Under the pieces are notes generated by a model. It saw nothing but the letters and a program-made list of their open reading frames with translations, did no database searches and was not told the DNA's origin. A stretch of 64,000 bases of DNA from Sporosarcina luteola (GTDB lineage Bacteria > Bacillota > Bacilli > Bacillales_A > Planococcaceae): NCBI GenBank assembly GCA_014204635.1, contig JACHLS010000006.1, positions 1 through 64,000 of the forward strand, written 5' to 3'. Below are positions 7,569-16,336 of the stretch, piece after piece. The position numbers were made by a program, and so were the translations under genes. The first letter of the stretch is position 1. Every line of letters begins with the position of its first letter.

Positions 7569-8831
7569 TTAGCTGTGGGCATTTTGTTTTGCAGCATATG
7601 CTTCCATTGCTTTCTCGAAACATGCAAGTGGTGCACGTGCCTGACCTGCACCGATTTGCGGCAACCCGGCTTCTTTGTGGGCAATCCCTGTATTAATGAG
7701 CGGTTCAATGCCGGTTTCGACCACTTTCCTTGCGTCGATGCCCAGTCCGGTCCCTTGAAAGTCCCATGACGGAATCGGGAAATTTGGATTTTGAGCAGTT
7801 ACGATTTCACTCATTTTCTCACTGATTTCACGTGCCTCTTTATAACCGCCAGCCCCTACAAAACGTGCCAACCCCGGAGACGCGACCATCGCCATACCGC
7901 CCAGGCCGTATGCCTCCATAATTGCACTATCCCCGATATCTCCATTCGCGTCTTCCTGGCTGTACCCGGTGAAGTACAGACCTTTCGGGATATTGACTGG
8001 TGCAGTGAACCATTGATCCCCCATCCCGCTGATCCGAATGCCGAACTCTTTTCCGTTACGACACATAGCGGTCACGATGGTGCCCTCTTGGATTTCACGT
8101 GCGCCGTCTAGGACTGCTTTCCCAGAAGCCATGACAATATTCAGGAAGAACTGTTCAGCGTTTGCTATGAATTGGATGACATCTTTCCGATCCTGGTTAT
8201 CCATCGGCACAGCCATCAAGTACGGGCTGATCTCTTTTAAAAATACGAGTGTGGAAGCCATGTTTCTCATGTGGAATTCATCACCCATGGTGATTGCTTT
8301 GGCAATGAGTACATTAAGGTTCATGCCGCCTTCAATTTCCCGTACAGCTTTTGATAAAGCAGGACCGAGCACATCACGCATCCACTTCAGACGAGTGATA
8401 ACCTCCTCAGAATATGCACCAAAACGGAGCACATTGCCAATCCCTTCGTTCATCGTGCAATAGGCTTCATTGTCCGTCAGACGATTGTGCACGACAAAGA
8501 TCGGCATGCTGCCCGATGTAATGCCGCCCATCGGACCGACTGCATTCACATGATGGCAAGGCATGAAGTCAACAGCACCGCCTCGCAGCAGCGCCAGTGC
8601 CTCCTGCTCGGTTTCTGCCCATCCTTCGAAAATGGAAGCTCCGATACACGCCCCTTGCATGGGTCCTGTCATATCGTCAAACTGGATCGGAGGTCCTGCA
8701 TGCAACAGTAATTTTCTTTCGTTAAATTCTTTTATCTTCTCTTTCGCGGGCACAACATCGATTAAAAATGGAGCACCTTCTCTAATTCTGTCGACAATGA
8801 GCTGATTGTTTCGTTCAATGATTCCATCCAA
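7569..8831 (-). CDS. DUF1116 family protein (YlbE/YahG/AllG-like)
   Basis: The 420-residue product matches the DUF1116 family (PF06545) typified by E. coli YlbE and YahG. Signatures are PMQGACIGASIFEGWAE, CHHVNAVGPMGGITSGSMP and MGDEFHMRN. TTG 8831 is taken as start because GGAGGAG lies about nine bases upstream; the longer frame has no site. In E. coli the family works with FdrA and a DUF2877 protein in the oxamate carbamoyl-transfer step of anaerobic allantoin use (established for E. coli, inferred here). Neither partner is visible; the only neighbour in the unit is the MFS transporter. Soluble, cytoplasmic. Confidence 0.82.
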   Translation of the reverse strand: MDGIIERNNQLIVDRIREGAPFLIDVVPAKEKIKEFNERKLLLHAGPPIQFDDMTGPMQGACIGASIFEGWAETEQEALALLRGGAVDFMPCHHVNAVGPMGGITSGSMPIFVVHNRLTDNEAYCTMNEGIGNVLRFGAYSEEVITRLKWMRDVLGPALSKAVREIEGGMNLNVLIAKAITMGDEFHMRNMASTLVFLKEISPYLMAVPMDNQDRKDVIQFIANAEQFFLNIVMASGKAVLDGAREIQEGTIVTAMCRNGKEFGIRISGMGDQWFTAPVNIPKGLYFTGYSQEDANGDIGDSAIMEAYGLGGMAMVASPGLARFVGAGGYKEAREISEKMSEIVTAQNPNFPIPSWDFQGTGLGIDARKVVETGIEPLINTGIAHKEAGLPQIGAGQARAPLACFEKAMEAYAAKQNAHS

Positions 8832-9174
8832 CGAGATCACTCCTCCATCGCAGGTGTACCCTGCAGTTTGTTTTTCTGAGCACACATCACGTGTACTCTT
8901 TTTCTGTTTACAAACCTACTAGTGTACTAGAGATCTCTAGTATTGGGTGCGCATCCCAGGGAAGTTATGAGAACCAGTATCTCTTTCCACCGCCAATATA
9001 GCATGTCGACAATTGCCAAACCCTTTAAAAATTAGGAAATACATTACAATACCATTAAAAAGTTTGAATATTAGGGGATTCTCTTGTTGCTCGTTATCCG
9101 TAGTTCAGATATATTACACAGTGGCTCTAAACTGTTCGTCAAACAGATAATCCGTACAAGCAGAAAAGCATCCG
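8832..9174. other. Upstream region of the DUF1116 gene, no gene seen
   Basis: This presumably contains the promoter of the minus-strand DUF1116/MFS unit. An ACTAGTGTACTAGAGATCTC block with short self-complementary pieces (CTAGT/ACTAG, GAGATCTC) lies near 8917-8940 and could be an operator. No reading frame of interest. Confidence 0.35.
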
Positions 9175-9219
9175 CTACAGTCTGAAAGCCCCTGTTTCAC
9201 AGGGGCTTTCAGACTGTAG
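9175..9219. repeat. Perfect 20-bp-arm hairpin
   Basis: Arms 9175-9194 and 9200-9219 are exactly complementary around a 5-base loop (TTTCA). It stands 340 bp from the nearest gene start and has only short T runs on either side. It could be an orphaned terminator or the tip of a lost mobile element. It shares AGACTGTAGACAAA with the hairpin at 6178-6220. Confidence 0.75.
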
Positions 9220-9262
9220 ACAAATGAAATTTTATGCAACCAGACTTATATGTGAAACTAAG

Positions 9263-9297
9263 GTTGATTTCTGCTGCGGCTGGGCGCTTTCCGAGGC
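9263..9297 (+). repeat. Dispersed 35-bp GC-rich repeat, copy 2
   Basis: This is an inverted copy of 6110-6144 with four mismatches in 35 positions (GTTGATTTCTGCTGCGGCTG then GGCGCTTTCCGAGGC). It lies just beyond the decayed end of the transposase remnant. Confidence 0.6.
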
Positions 9298-9329
9298 CTA
9301 CACGATTTGGGTCATGCAACCGTTGTTGC

Positions 9330-9641
9330 AGGGCGCAACGCACTTATGCGGTAGCTTGGTTCATATCCTTAGGATAGCCTCATCATTCGGATACTGTCTT
9401 TCAATAGGGCTTTAATTTTGCGCCCAGAGAAGACAGATTGCGTGTAGCTACATAAGATAATTTTAAGCATCATGCGTGGATGGTAGGCAGGACAACCCTC
9501 ATTTCAAAGAATTGGTTCGAACGCTTCGAAGGGGATGCTTTCAACCAAATGATGGTTATGGAAGGCGATATCATTAGTTTGTAATTTCACTTCAAAATCT
9601 AAAGGTAAAACTAATTGATTCATGTTATAATTTTTAACCAT
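9330..9641 (-). pseudogene. Decayed IS1182-type transposase, N-terminal remnant
   Basis: From ATG 9641 the minus strand reads MVKNYNMNQLVLPLDFEVKL and continues to PFEAFEPIL followed by a stop. After the stop, the same strand encodes GCPAYHPRMMLKIILCSYTQ, SVFSG, RKIKALLKDSIRMM and GYEPSYR. These segments match in order the N-terminal half of IS1182-family transposases (my recollection of the family). There are at least two stops and the catalytic part is absent, so the element is dead. A partial palindrome at about 9641-9704 (AAGGACC...GGTCCTT) may be its old end. Confidence 0.75.
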
Positions 9642-9725
9642 AAGGACCCTTCTTTCCGATAAGATTTGGTGTGGAACTTTATTTTATCAGAAGTGGTCCT
9701 TATATTAATTCAAAAAACAATCAAA

Positions 9726-9762
9726 TCCGGTGAAATTTTACTCGTCGTAAAATTTCACCGGA
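9726..9762. terminator. Strong terminator downstream of mccB
   Basis: Perfect 16-bp arms TCCGGTGAAATTTTAC (9726-9741) and its complement (9747-9762) surround a 5-base loop. On the minus strand a T-rich tail (TTTGATTGTTTTTT) follows, so it ends the yrrT-luxS-mccAB transcript. Confidence 0.85.
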
Positions 9763-9816
9763 CTTTTCATTCCAGAGGAGAGTTTTGTCCCAGCCTCTTT
9801 CTTTCGCTTGATCCGC

Positions 9817-10950
9817 TTACCTTTGAATGGCTGCTTTCAAATCTTCCACTAGGTCCTCCGCATCTTCCAGACCAACCGAGATCCGGATGAGTCCGTCTTC
9901 GATGCCAAGTGCCAATCGCCTATCCCTTGGTATTGAAGCATGAGTCATCAAGGCTGGGATAGAGATCAAGCTTTCTACGGCGCCAAGACTTTCAGCCAGA
10001 GTGAAGTACCGGGCTGATTTGACGATGTCCTTGGCCTTCTCGCCGTTCTCAACTGCGAACGAAACCATTCCTCCGAATCCTCCTGCCTGTGATTGATGGA
10101 TGGAATGGCCAGGATGATCGACAAGCCCCGGATAATAAATTTTACCGACCGCCTTCTCCTCTTGCAACATGGAAACAATTGCTTTCGTATTCGTTTCCAC
10201 TTCTTCCATCCGGATACCTAGCGTTTTAATGCCGCGAATCAGCAGCCAGCTATCTTGAGGACCTAAGATGCCGCCCGTCGAGTTTTGAATGAAATGCAGC
10301 TCCTCGCCAAGTGAAGCATCTGCCGCCACGACCAATCCAGCGACCACATCGCTATGGCCTCCCAAATATTTCGTTGCACTATGCAACACAATATCCGCGC
10401 CTAACTCAATCGGGTTCTGCCAATACGGGGTGCTGAATGTGTTATCCACAATAAACAGCAAGCCTTGCTCTTTTGCTATTCCGCCAACCGCCTTTAGGTC
10501 TGTCACTTTCAAAAGTGGATTTGTTGGAGTTTCCACAAAGATTGCTTTTGTCTCCGGTCGAATAGCTACTTTGACTGTTTCAAGATCGGTCGTATCAACA
10601 AATGTTACATCAATCCCGAAACGATGAAACACTTTCGTCATGATCCGGTAAGTGCCGCCATACACATCATCCGTCAAAATAAGATGATCGCCCGCCGAGA
10701 ATAGTTGAACGACTGCAGCAATTGCAGCCATCCCGGAACCGAAGGCGAATCCTCTGGCCCCGCCTTCCAAATCGGCAATCAACACCTCCAATGCTTCCCG
10801 TGTCGGATTGCCTGTTCGGGCATACTCATATTTAAAATTTCCGACGCCGTCCTGATGGTACGTGCTCGCGTGATAAATCGGAATAGATACTGCGCCGGTA
10901 TACGGATCACGGCTGATGCCTCCGTGGATCAGTCTTGTTTTTTTCTTCAT
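9817..10950 (-). CDS. mccB: Cystathionine gamma-lyase / homocysteine gamma-lyase MccB
   Basis: This 377-residue PLP enzyme of the Cys/Met metabolism family cleaves cystathionine to cysteine, 2-oxobutyrate and ammonia, the last step from homocysteine to cysteine. Visible motifs are TRLIHGG at the N-terminus, YEYARTGNPTR, FGSGMAAI, DNTFSTPYWQNP and the PLP lysine in SATKYLGGHSDVVAG. It begins inside the mccA stop (ATGA overlap), with GAGGTGAAGGAG upstream, indicating translational coupling. Last gene of the yrrT-luxS-mccA-mccB operon and followed by a strong terminator. It could be called metB/metC from homology, but the mccA partner decides for MccB. Confidence 0.93.
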   Translation of the reverse strand: MKKKTRLIHGGISRDPYTGAVSIPIYHASTYHQDGVGNFKYEYARTGNPTREALEVLIADLEGGARGFAFGSGMAAIAAVVQLFSAGDHLILTDDVYGGTYRIMTKVFHRFGIDVTFVDTTDLETVKVAIRPETKAIFVETPTNPLLKVTDLKAVGGIAKEQGLLFIVDNTFSTPYWQNPIELGADIVLHSATKYLGGHSDVVAGLVVAADASLGEELHFIQNSTGGILGPQDSWLLIRGIKTLGIRMEEVETNTKAIVSMLQEEKAVGKIYYPGLVDHPGHSIHQSQAGGFGGMVSFAVENGEKAKDIVKSARYFTLAESLGAVESLISIPALMTHASIPRDRRLALGIEDGLIRISVGLEDAEDLVEDLKAAIQR

Positions 10951-11876
10951 TGCTCCTTCACCTCTTCATAGATTCCACTGCTAATATATCGTTCGCTGCT
11001 ATCCGGAAATATCGTCACGATATTCGTTCCGGGTTCAGCAAGTTCAGCTTCTTTCAAAGCTGCTGCCAGTGCTGCTCCGGATGAACTTCCAACTAACAGC
11101 CCTTCCTTTCTAGCTGCCTCTCGCAAGAAATGAAATGCATCTTCATCAGAAATTGTATGGATTCCATCAAATAGACTGCGATCGATGAATGGCGGATAGA
11201 ATTCCATGCCAATTCCTTCAGTTCGGTGGCTGCCCGGCTCTCCACCATTTAATATCGATCCCTCCGGTTCCACGACTACGCACCGGATATCCGGGGACTG
11301 TTCTTTTAAATAGCGGGCCGTTCCGGTAAACGTACCACCTGTACCGGCACCTGCGACGAAAACACCAATGTTCCCATCAAGAGCCTCCCATAGCTCAGGT
11401 CCCAACGTGTGATAGTACGTATCAGGATTGGCCTCGTTTTGAAATTGACCCGGGCTGTAGGCGTCCGGTATCTCTTCAAGCAGACGCTTTGTCTCTTGAA
11501 TGGCTCCCTCCATTCCCAATGCTGTCGCGGTGTTCACCACGGTGGCGCCGAGCGCTCTCATCAATGTTTGTTTTTCTATACTGAACTTTTCCGGCGTGAC
11601 AAAAATCGCCTGGATCCCATGGTGGATCGCTGCAAGAGCAAGCCCGATCCCCGTATTGCCAGCAGTCGGTTCGATAATGGTTCCGCCCTCTTTCAACTTC
11701 CCCTCCAACAGTGCACGCTCGATTAAATAGTGGCCGAGCCGATCCTTCACACTGCCTCCCGGATTACAATATTCCAATTTCGCAAATAACCGGATCCCCT
11801 CCGGAAGAGGCAAGGACCTCAGCTCTAGTAAAGGAGTGTTTCCAACCAACTCTTTGATATTGTTTACGTAGTTCAT
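10947..11876 (-). CDS. mccA: O-acetylserine-dependent cystathionine beta-synthase MccA
   Basis: This 309-residue PLP enzyme of the cysteine-synthase fold condenses O-acetylserine with homocysteine to cystathionine. Key motifs are VGNTPLLEL, NPGGSVKDR (Schiff-base lysine), EPTAGNTGIGLA (asparagine loop), GAGTGGTFTGTARYLKE and VGSSSGAALAAAL. Divergence from CysK together with coupling to mccB (4-bp overlap) and neighbours yrrT and luxS identifies the reverse transsulfuration role. In B. subtilis the counterpart operon is repressed by CymR when sulfur is plentiful; no CymR site was confirmed here. Confidence 0.93.
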   Translation of the reverse strand: MNYVNNIKELVGNTPLLELRSLPLPEGIRLFAKLEYCNPGGSVKDRLGHYLIERALLEGKLKEGGTIIEPTAGNTGIGLALAAIHHGIQAIFVTPEKFSIEKQTLMRALGATVVNTATALGMEGAIQETKRLLEEIPDAYSPGQFQNEANPDTYYHTLGPELWEALDGNIGVFVAGAGTGGTFTGTARYLKEQSPDIRCVVVEPEGSILNGGEPGSHRTEGIGMEFYPPFIDRSLFDGIHTISDEDAFHFLREAARKEGLLVGSSSGAALAAALKEAELAEPGTNIVTIFPDSSERYISSGIYEEVKEQ

Positions 11877-11888
11877 GCTGTCCCTCTT

Positions 11889-12362
11889 TTATGCGAAAAC
11901 TTGTGTCCACTCATTCCGTTTTTCCAGCATCCCTTTCGCTGCTTCCTTTGCGCCTTCCAGGCTATGGCTGGCCGCCCAACCGCATTGAACTTCATTGCAT
12001 GCCGGCACTTCGTCCGCGCCTAAAACATCCTGTAACGTCTTCTCTAAAATAGTGAGCACCTCATCATAATCATCGTGATTAATGAGCGCCAGATAGTAAC
12101 CCGTCTGGCATCCCATAGGACTGATATCGACAATCTGATCGGAATGGTTTCGGCTGAATTCCGCCATCATATGCTCCAGGGAATGAATAGCAGGCATCTC
12201 CAAATGGTCTTTGTTCGGTTGTGTAAAACGGATATCATACTTCCGGATGACATCCCCATTGATCCCTTCTTTTATTCCCGCCAGGCGTACATACGGCGCT
12301 TTCACCTTCGTGTGATCCAGATTAAAACTTTCAACGTTCATCTTTTTTTCTGCTGTAGACAT
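11889..12362 (-). CDS. luxS: S-ribosylhomocysteine lyase LuxS
   Basis: This 157-residue metalloenzyme splits S-ribosylhomocysteine into homocysteine and the AI-2 precursor DPD. The start ATG 12362 is six bases downstream of AAGGAGAG; the ATG at 12368 abuts that site. The metal ligands are visible: HSLEH (two His plus catalytic Glu) and Cys in ACNEVQCGW; the reactive Cys is in [10 protein letters not shown]. Length matches the family. It lies between yrrT and mccA, where it supplies the homocysteine consumed by MccA. In B. subtilis luxS is elsewhere and mtnN occupies this slot. Confidence 0.97.
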   Translation of the reverse strand: MSTAEKKMNVESFNLDHTKVKAPYVRLAGIKEGINGDVIRKYDIRFTQPNKDHLEMPAIHSLEHMMAEFSRNHSDQIVDISPMGCQTGYYLALINHDDYDEVLTILEKTLQDVLGADEVPACNEVQCGWAASHSLEGAKEAAKGMLEKRNEWTQVFA

Positions 12363-12364
12363 TG

Positions 12365-13009
12365 TCATCTCTCCTTTTTGGCAGCCTCCATTAACCAAAC
12401 AAAATCATTTTGCTGCTCAAACTTCACTTCAAATCCTGCTGCATAAAACAAGTCCATCAAGTTCGGTATGGTTGAGTAATACTCCGTTCTCAAATCCCTC
12501 GCGAGACGGAAAAACCCTTTCTGCTCGGCTTCATCAATCTTCGCCTCCTTCGCCAGCTCCGTTACAAAGACGGTATCAGCAAACACGATTTTCCCATTCG
12601 GTCCTAAGAGCTGGTGGAACTGAACAAGTGCCTTCCCTTTCTCGTCATCAGTCAGATGATGAAAAGCATATGTGCTGACCACTGTATCCACCTGCTCTTC
12701 AGGTACAGGAAATTCTAAGAAATGACCATCGGCAAGTTGAAGTTCCGGGAATTTACGCCGCACCTTTTCCCGCATTCCTTTCGAAGGCTCTACCCCATAC
12801 ACCTCCATGCCACCATCCATTAACTTTTCTGTGAGATTTCCAGTGCCGACCCCAAATTCAACTACAAAACCTGCACTCCGTGCTGCTACATTTTCTAGGA
12901 TATCTTTATAACCTGCGAACACATCTTGATATTCCAAATCCAAGCCAGCAACCGTACTGTCATATGACTCCGCCCATTGATCGAACAACTCATTGAACTC
13001 AATCCCCAT
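12365..13009 (-). CDS. yrrT: SAM-dependent methyltransferase YrrT
   Basis: The product is a 214-residue class I methyltransferase. The SAM-binding glycine loop is [15 protein letters not shown], followed by the acidic strand end ([14 protein letters not shown]) and the [16 protein letters not shown] motif. YrrT begins the cysteine/methionine recycling operon in Bacillus; its methyl acceptor is not known. Here it is the first gene, and only two bases separate its stop from luxS, so the four genes are very probably one transcript driven from 13010-13475. It would generate SAH, which feeds luxS through SRH. Confidence 0.88.
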   Translation of the reverse strand: MGIEFNELFDQWAESYDSTVAGLDLEYQDVFAGYKDILENVAARSAGFVVEFGVGTGNLTEKLMDGGMEVYGVEPSKGMREKVRRKFPELQLADGHFLEFPVPEEQVDTVVSTYAFHHLTDDEKGKALVQFHQLLGPNGKIVFADTVFVTELAKEAKIDEAEQKGFFRLARDLRTEYYSTIPNLMDLFYAAGFEVKFEQQNDFVWLMEAAKKER

Positions 13010-13475
13010 TTAAAGCACCCTTTTCTTATCAACTTACTCGGAATTAATGTTAGACTACCAAATGTATTTTAAAATAGCAAGGAGGTTTATCGCCCATTTA
13101 CATTCCTGCTACGGTTTAAAACGCTGAAACCATTAAAAAACCCGCTCATCAGAATACACATGAGACGAGGTCAGTACTGAAAATGAAGCGTCATCCGCTT
13201 GGTATGAGACAACATACGAATTCTTCTAGAAGAACTCGTTAGGAATGTAGTCCTTTTCCCAACTCATTGATAAATCGCAAGATAAGATTGGCGTTCTAAA
13301 TAGCGGGCTTGGGGTTCTAAAGTTACATGGAGAAGCTTTTGTTTTGTTCTAACCAACAAGATATGTAAATATTTTTTAACTACATTACTACCCTTTCACA
13401 ATTCGACAAATGTATGCCTACGCCTAATAGATCTGACATGCAGTTATATATGGAACTCCATCGTCCCACATGAAA
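13010..13475. other. Intergenic region upstream of yrrT, 466 bp
   Basis: This should contain the operon promoter. A partly self-complementary segment at 13138-13172 (CTCAT...ATGAG inside an A6-led block) may be a terminator. I saw no S-box, T-box or coding frame. Confidence 0.4.
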
Positions 13476-14078
13476 CTATTGATTCACCCTTTTCTTTATC
13501 TCTTCAATCCGCTCCCCCGGTATAGAGAGCGGGGCTCCGACGAATATACCGAATACACTAATCAGATACATGAAAATGAGAGCTCCCCCATTCGGATTCG
13601 AATATTTGACCCGTGAATATGCCATTAACAGGATCCCGACCAGAATCATGATTTTTATGAAAAATGACAACCGAACAAGCCGCTTCCTTTCAGCGGGATT
13701 GACAAATACCATTAACATATTTTCACGTTTATATTGTGCATACACAAACACACCGATAACCATTAGCAAAACCATCCAGAAAGCTTGTGCTCCGTAGAAC
13801 ATCCGAAGGATAGAAATAGATATAAAAAAATACATGCCTGCCAACAGCCAATAAATATGAATGGTATAATAATACTTAGGCTGATACTTATATTTCCGCC
13901 ATAATCTGAGTAAGTTTAGGAGGAGCAACGCCTCCAGCCCTGTTGTGATGGGAAACCAAATACGAAAAGCACCTTCCGGGTACGAAGCGGAAACGAGAAG
14001 ACATATGCCATGTACAAGCAAGATCAAACCGATTCTCTTCTCTGCAATTTCTCTTGGTTTCTGTGTCGTAGATTGCAT
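13476..14078 (-). CDS. Multi-pass membrane protein, tandem duplicate copy B
   Basis: The 200-residue product has about six hydrophobic segments, a charged N-terminus (KPREIAEKRIGL) and a conserved end (SIPGERIEEIKKRVNQ). It is closely similar along its whole length to the protein at 14214-14816, including HIYWLLAG, RMFYG and NPAERKRL. The flanking DNA near both stops is also similar (AGAAACTATTGATTCACC-like), so the pair arose by tandem duplication of a gene with its downstream region. I do not recognise the family or a function. Confidence 0.7.
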   Translation of the reverse strand: MQSTTQKPREIAEKRIGLILLVHGICLLVSASYPEGAFRIWFPITTGLEALLLLNLLRLWRKYKYQPKYYYTIHIYWLLAGMYFFISISILRMFYGAQAFWMVLLMVIGVFVYAQYKRENMLMVFVNPAERKRLVRLSFFIKIMILVGILLMAYSRVKYSNPNGGALIFMYLISVFGIFVGAPLSIPGERIEEIKKRVNQ

Positions 14079-14213
14079 CCTACATCCCCCTCAATCATAA
14101 CTCTAGCTTCCCTGCTTGCCGTCCCCCCAAAGGATCTATCTCTGCCTTTTCCCTAATTCTGTAACAAGATGAATACGTATCATTTCATTCAGACTCCATC
14201 GTCCCCCAAGAAA

Positions 14214-14816
14214 CTATTGATTCACCCTTTCCTTTATCTCTTCAATCCGCTCCACGGGAATGGATAACGGGGCTCCGATAAATAGAAGGAACACACTAAC
14301 GAAATAAACAAAAATAATAGTTCCGGCATCGGGATTCGCAAATTGGGCCCGCATATAGGCAATCAATAGAATACCGACAATAATGATCAATTTTAGAATG
14401 AGTGGCAAGCGGGCAAAACGCTTCCTTTCGGCAGGATCGACCAATACCAATAGCATGTTTTCTCGATTGAACTGCGCATAGAGGGCCACCCCTGCGACAA
14501 AAGCCAGAACTAAATAGAAAGATGGGGTGCCATAAAACATCCGTATGATGGAAATTGAAACAAAAAGAAATATCCCAGCCAGGAGCCAATACATATGAAT
14601 GGTATAGTAATGTTTAGGCTGATGCTTATATTTTCGCCACAACCTGAGTAAATTCAGAAGGAGCAGCGCTTCAAGTGTTGCTGTAATGGGGAACCAAAAA
14701 CGAAAAGCACCTTCCGGGAACGCGGCAGCAGCTAGGAGTGCCAACCCATGCACAAGAAGAGGCAAACCGATTCTCTTTTCAGTAAGTTCTCTTGGTTCCA
14801 ATGTCGTGGATTCCAT
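14214..14816 (-). CDS. Multi-pass membrane protein, tandem duplicate copy A
   Basis: This is the 200-residue partner of the downstream copy, the same length to the residue. Conserved blocks are EKRIGL.LLVHG, FPEGAFR.WFPIT, EALLLLNLLRLWRKYK, TIHMYWLLAG, RMFYG, DPAERKRFARL and IPVERIEEIKERVNQ. About six membrane helices are predicted, with no catalytic motif. It is the first of the pair, separated by about 135 bp, so each may have its own promoter. Confidence 0.7.
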   Translation of the reverse strand: MESTTLEPRELTEKRIGLPLLVHGLALLAAAAFPEGAFRFWFPITATLEALLLLNLLRLWRKYKHQPKHYYTIHMYWLLAGIFLFVSISIIRMFYGTPSFYLVLAFVAGVALYAQFNRENMLLVLVDPAERKRFARLPLILKLIIIVGILLIAYMRAQFANPDAGTIIFVYFVSVFLLFIGAPLSIPVERIEEIKERVNQ

Positions 14817-14905
14817 TCTATATCTCCCTTTCTATTCGCAAATCCATTGACTGACAGCTAATATGATGAATGGCATCCTATTTGGCAAGTGGCCGTCTCA
14901 GCTGC

Positions 14906-16336
14906 TTACTCTTCAAATTTCTCAGCAGTATGTTGCAAGTATTTTTCTTCTAACGCTTGAATTCCTTCCTCATATTGCATTTCATTTATATTTTTTAGCT
15001 CTTCACGTAACGCATTATACTCCGCCTGTACCCAGTCATGGTACGCTTTGTTTCGTTTCCGCAGATAATCATGACTTTCACGCGACATATTTTTTTTGTC
15101 TAAATACAAATATTGAATGACGGATCCGATTCGTTGCATTTCATCGACAATTTTTGTCTCCTCTTTTGTATCGTAAATAAAAATATCCAAACCATTCGAT
15201 ATACGTTGGCCTTCCAGCTTTTCTCCCTTTTTCTTCTTCCAGTCAGCCCAGTTCTTTGCAACTTCCTTCGCCCGGTTCAGCTCGTTCTGCAAGGTTTTCG
15301 CATTCTGCACATCCTGATACATCCCACCTACTGCCTTTGCGACCGTCTTCAACTGTCTCTGTCCCTCGTGATCCACATTGAATCCGATGACATTGATAAT
15401 CGGAGTAATATCCGAATCATACAAGGATTGTGCAGCAGCGACCGGGTCATCGTCACACGTTGACACGCCATCACTGACGAGATAGACAATATTTGTATTG
15501 CTTTCTCCCTTGAAACTGGCAAGATCCATCTGTGCCTCTTTCAATGCCAGTTCAGTCGGTGTCCATCCTGCCGGCTTTACCTGTTCAAGCGATTGTTGGA
15601 AAGTGGATTTATCATATGATTGAAGCGGGAACAGCAAATCGCTGCTGGAACAGGACATTCCTTTATCAGCCGCACTCCCCGTCCCTTTGTGGCCATAGAC
15701 ACGCAGCCCCACATTTGCCTCCTGCGGCAACTCTTCTACAAATTGAACGATCGCCTTTTTGGCAGCCGCCATTTGCGTTTGTCCGCCGATATCTTTTCCC
15801 ATGCTGCCTGAACTATCCAATATGACAAGTACATTCAAGGCTTCCTTGAATTGCATCCGAGGATTCCCGATATTAGGATTTCCAATTCCTTGAAACTTCA
15901 GTTTAGCGATCAAATCTTCAGGACCCATGAAGTCTTGCTGAAAGAGTGCCAATAATTCATTATAAAAATGATCCAGCTCATTTTCTGATGGCTTCCCTGA
16001 GATATCGGACAAATTCCTTGTTAGCTCGTCAATCTTCTTCAAGTCTTCCGGATCAGAGAAGGATAGGTGTGCTGTATAGCCCGGCATCCGCTCTGCCAAC
16101 TCCTCCAAACTACGAGGAAGCGGTGCTGCCTCTACTTCATTGACATCTTCGGAAACTGTATCATCCGCTCTGTTTCCGTTTTCCCCGTTATCCGCATCCA
16201 TTTCCTCATTGGTTGGTTCTTCTTGGGTCACTACCTCATCGTAGTTACCCTGTTTCTCCTTTTCCGCTTTTTCGCTGCAACCGCTAATTAGTAGGATTGC
16301 AAGAAAGACATATATACAATGCCGTAATTTATTCAT
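14906..16336 (-). CDS. VWA-domain lipoprotein
   Basis: The 476-residue lipoprotein starts at ATG 16336 (GAGG upstream) and has a lipobox LLISGC (Cys about residue 20). A low-complexity acidic linker (about 23-65) is followed by a helical segment and a von Willebrand factor A domain (about 175-370). Its metal-ion-dependent adhesion site is visible (ILDSSGSMGKDIGG, then TPTELALKEA and VSDGVSTCDDDP). The final 100 residues are helical and highly charged. Such proteins sit on the outer face of the membrane and mediate protein contacts, in some cases in spore-forming or secretion contexts. Role here unknown; monocistronic. Confidence 0.85.
   Translation of the reverse strand: MNKLRHCIYVFLAILLISGCSEKAEKEKQGNYDEVVTQEEPTNEEMDADNGENGNRADDTVSEDVNEVEAAPLPRSLEELAERMPGYTAHLSFSDPEDLKKIDELTRNLSDISGKPSENELDHFYNELLALFQQDFMGPEDLIAKLKFQGIGNPNIGNPRMQFKEALNVLVILDSSGSMGKDIGGQTQMAAAKKAIVQFVEELPQEANVGLRVYGHKGTGSAADKGMSCSSSDLLFPLQSYDKSTFQQSLEQVKPAGWTPTELALKEAQMDLASFKGESNTNIVYLVSDGVSTCDDDPVAAAQSLYDSDITPIINVIGFNVDHEGQRQLKTVAKAVGGMYQDVQNAKTLQNELNRAKEVAKNWADWKKKKGEKLEGQRISNGLDIFIYDTKEETKIVDEMQRIGSVIQYLYLDKKNMSRESHDYLRKRNKAYHDWVQAEYNALREELKNINEMQYEEGIQALEEKYLQHTAEKFEE

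Noticed and set aside
13138..13172. Similarity of this block to 16672-16710 (both with A6-led stem and GAATAC-type loop)
   Set aside because: Both look like ordinary terminators; shared letters are limited to the loop and poly-A context.
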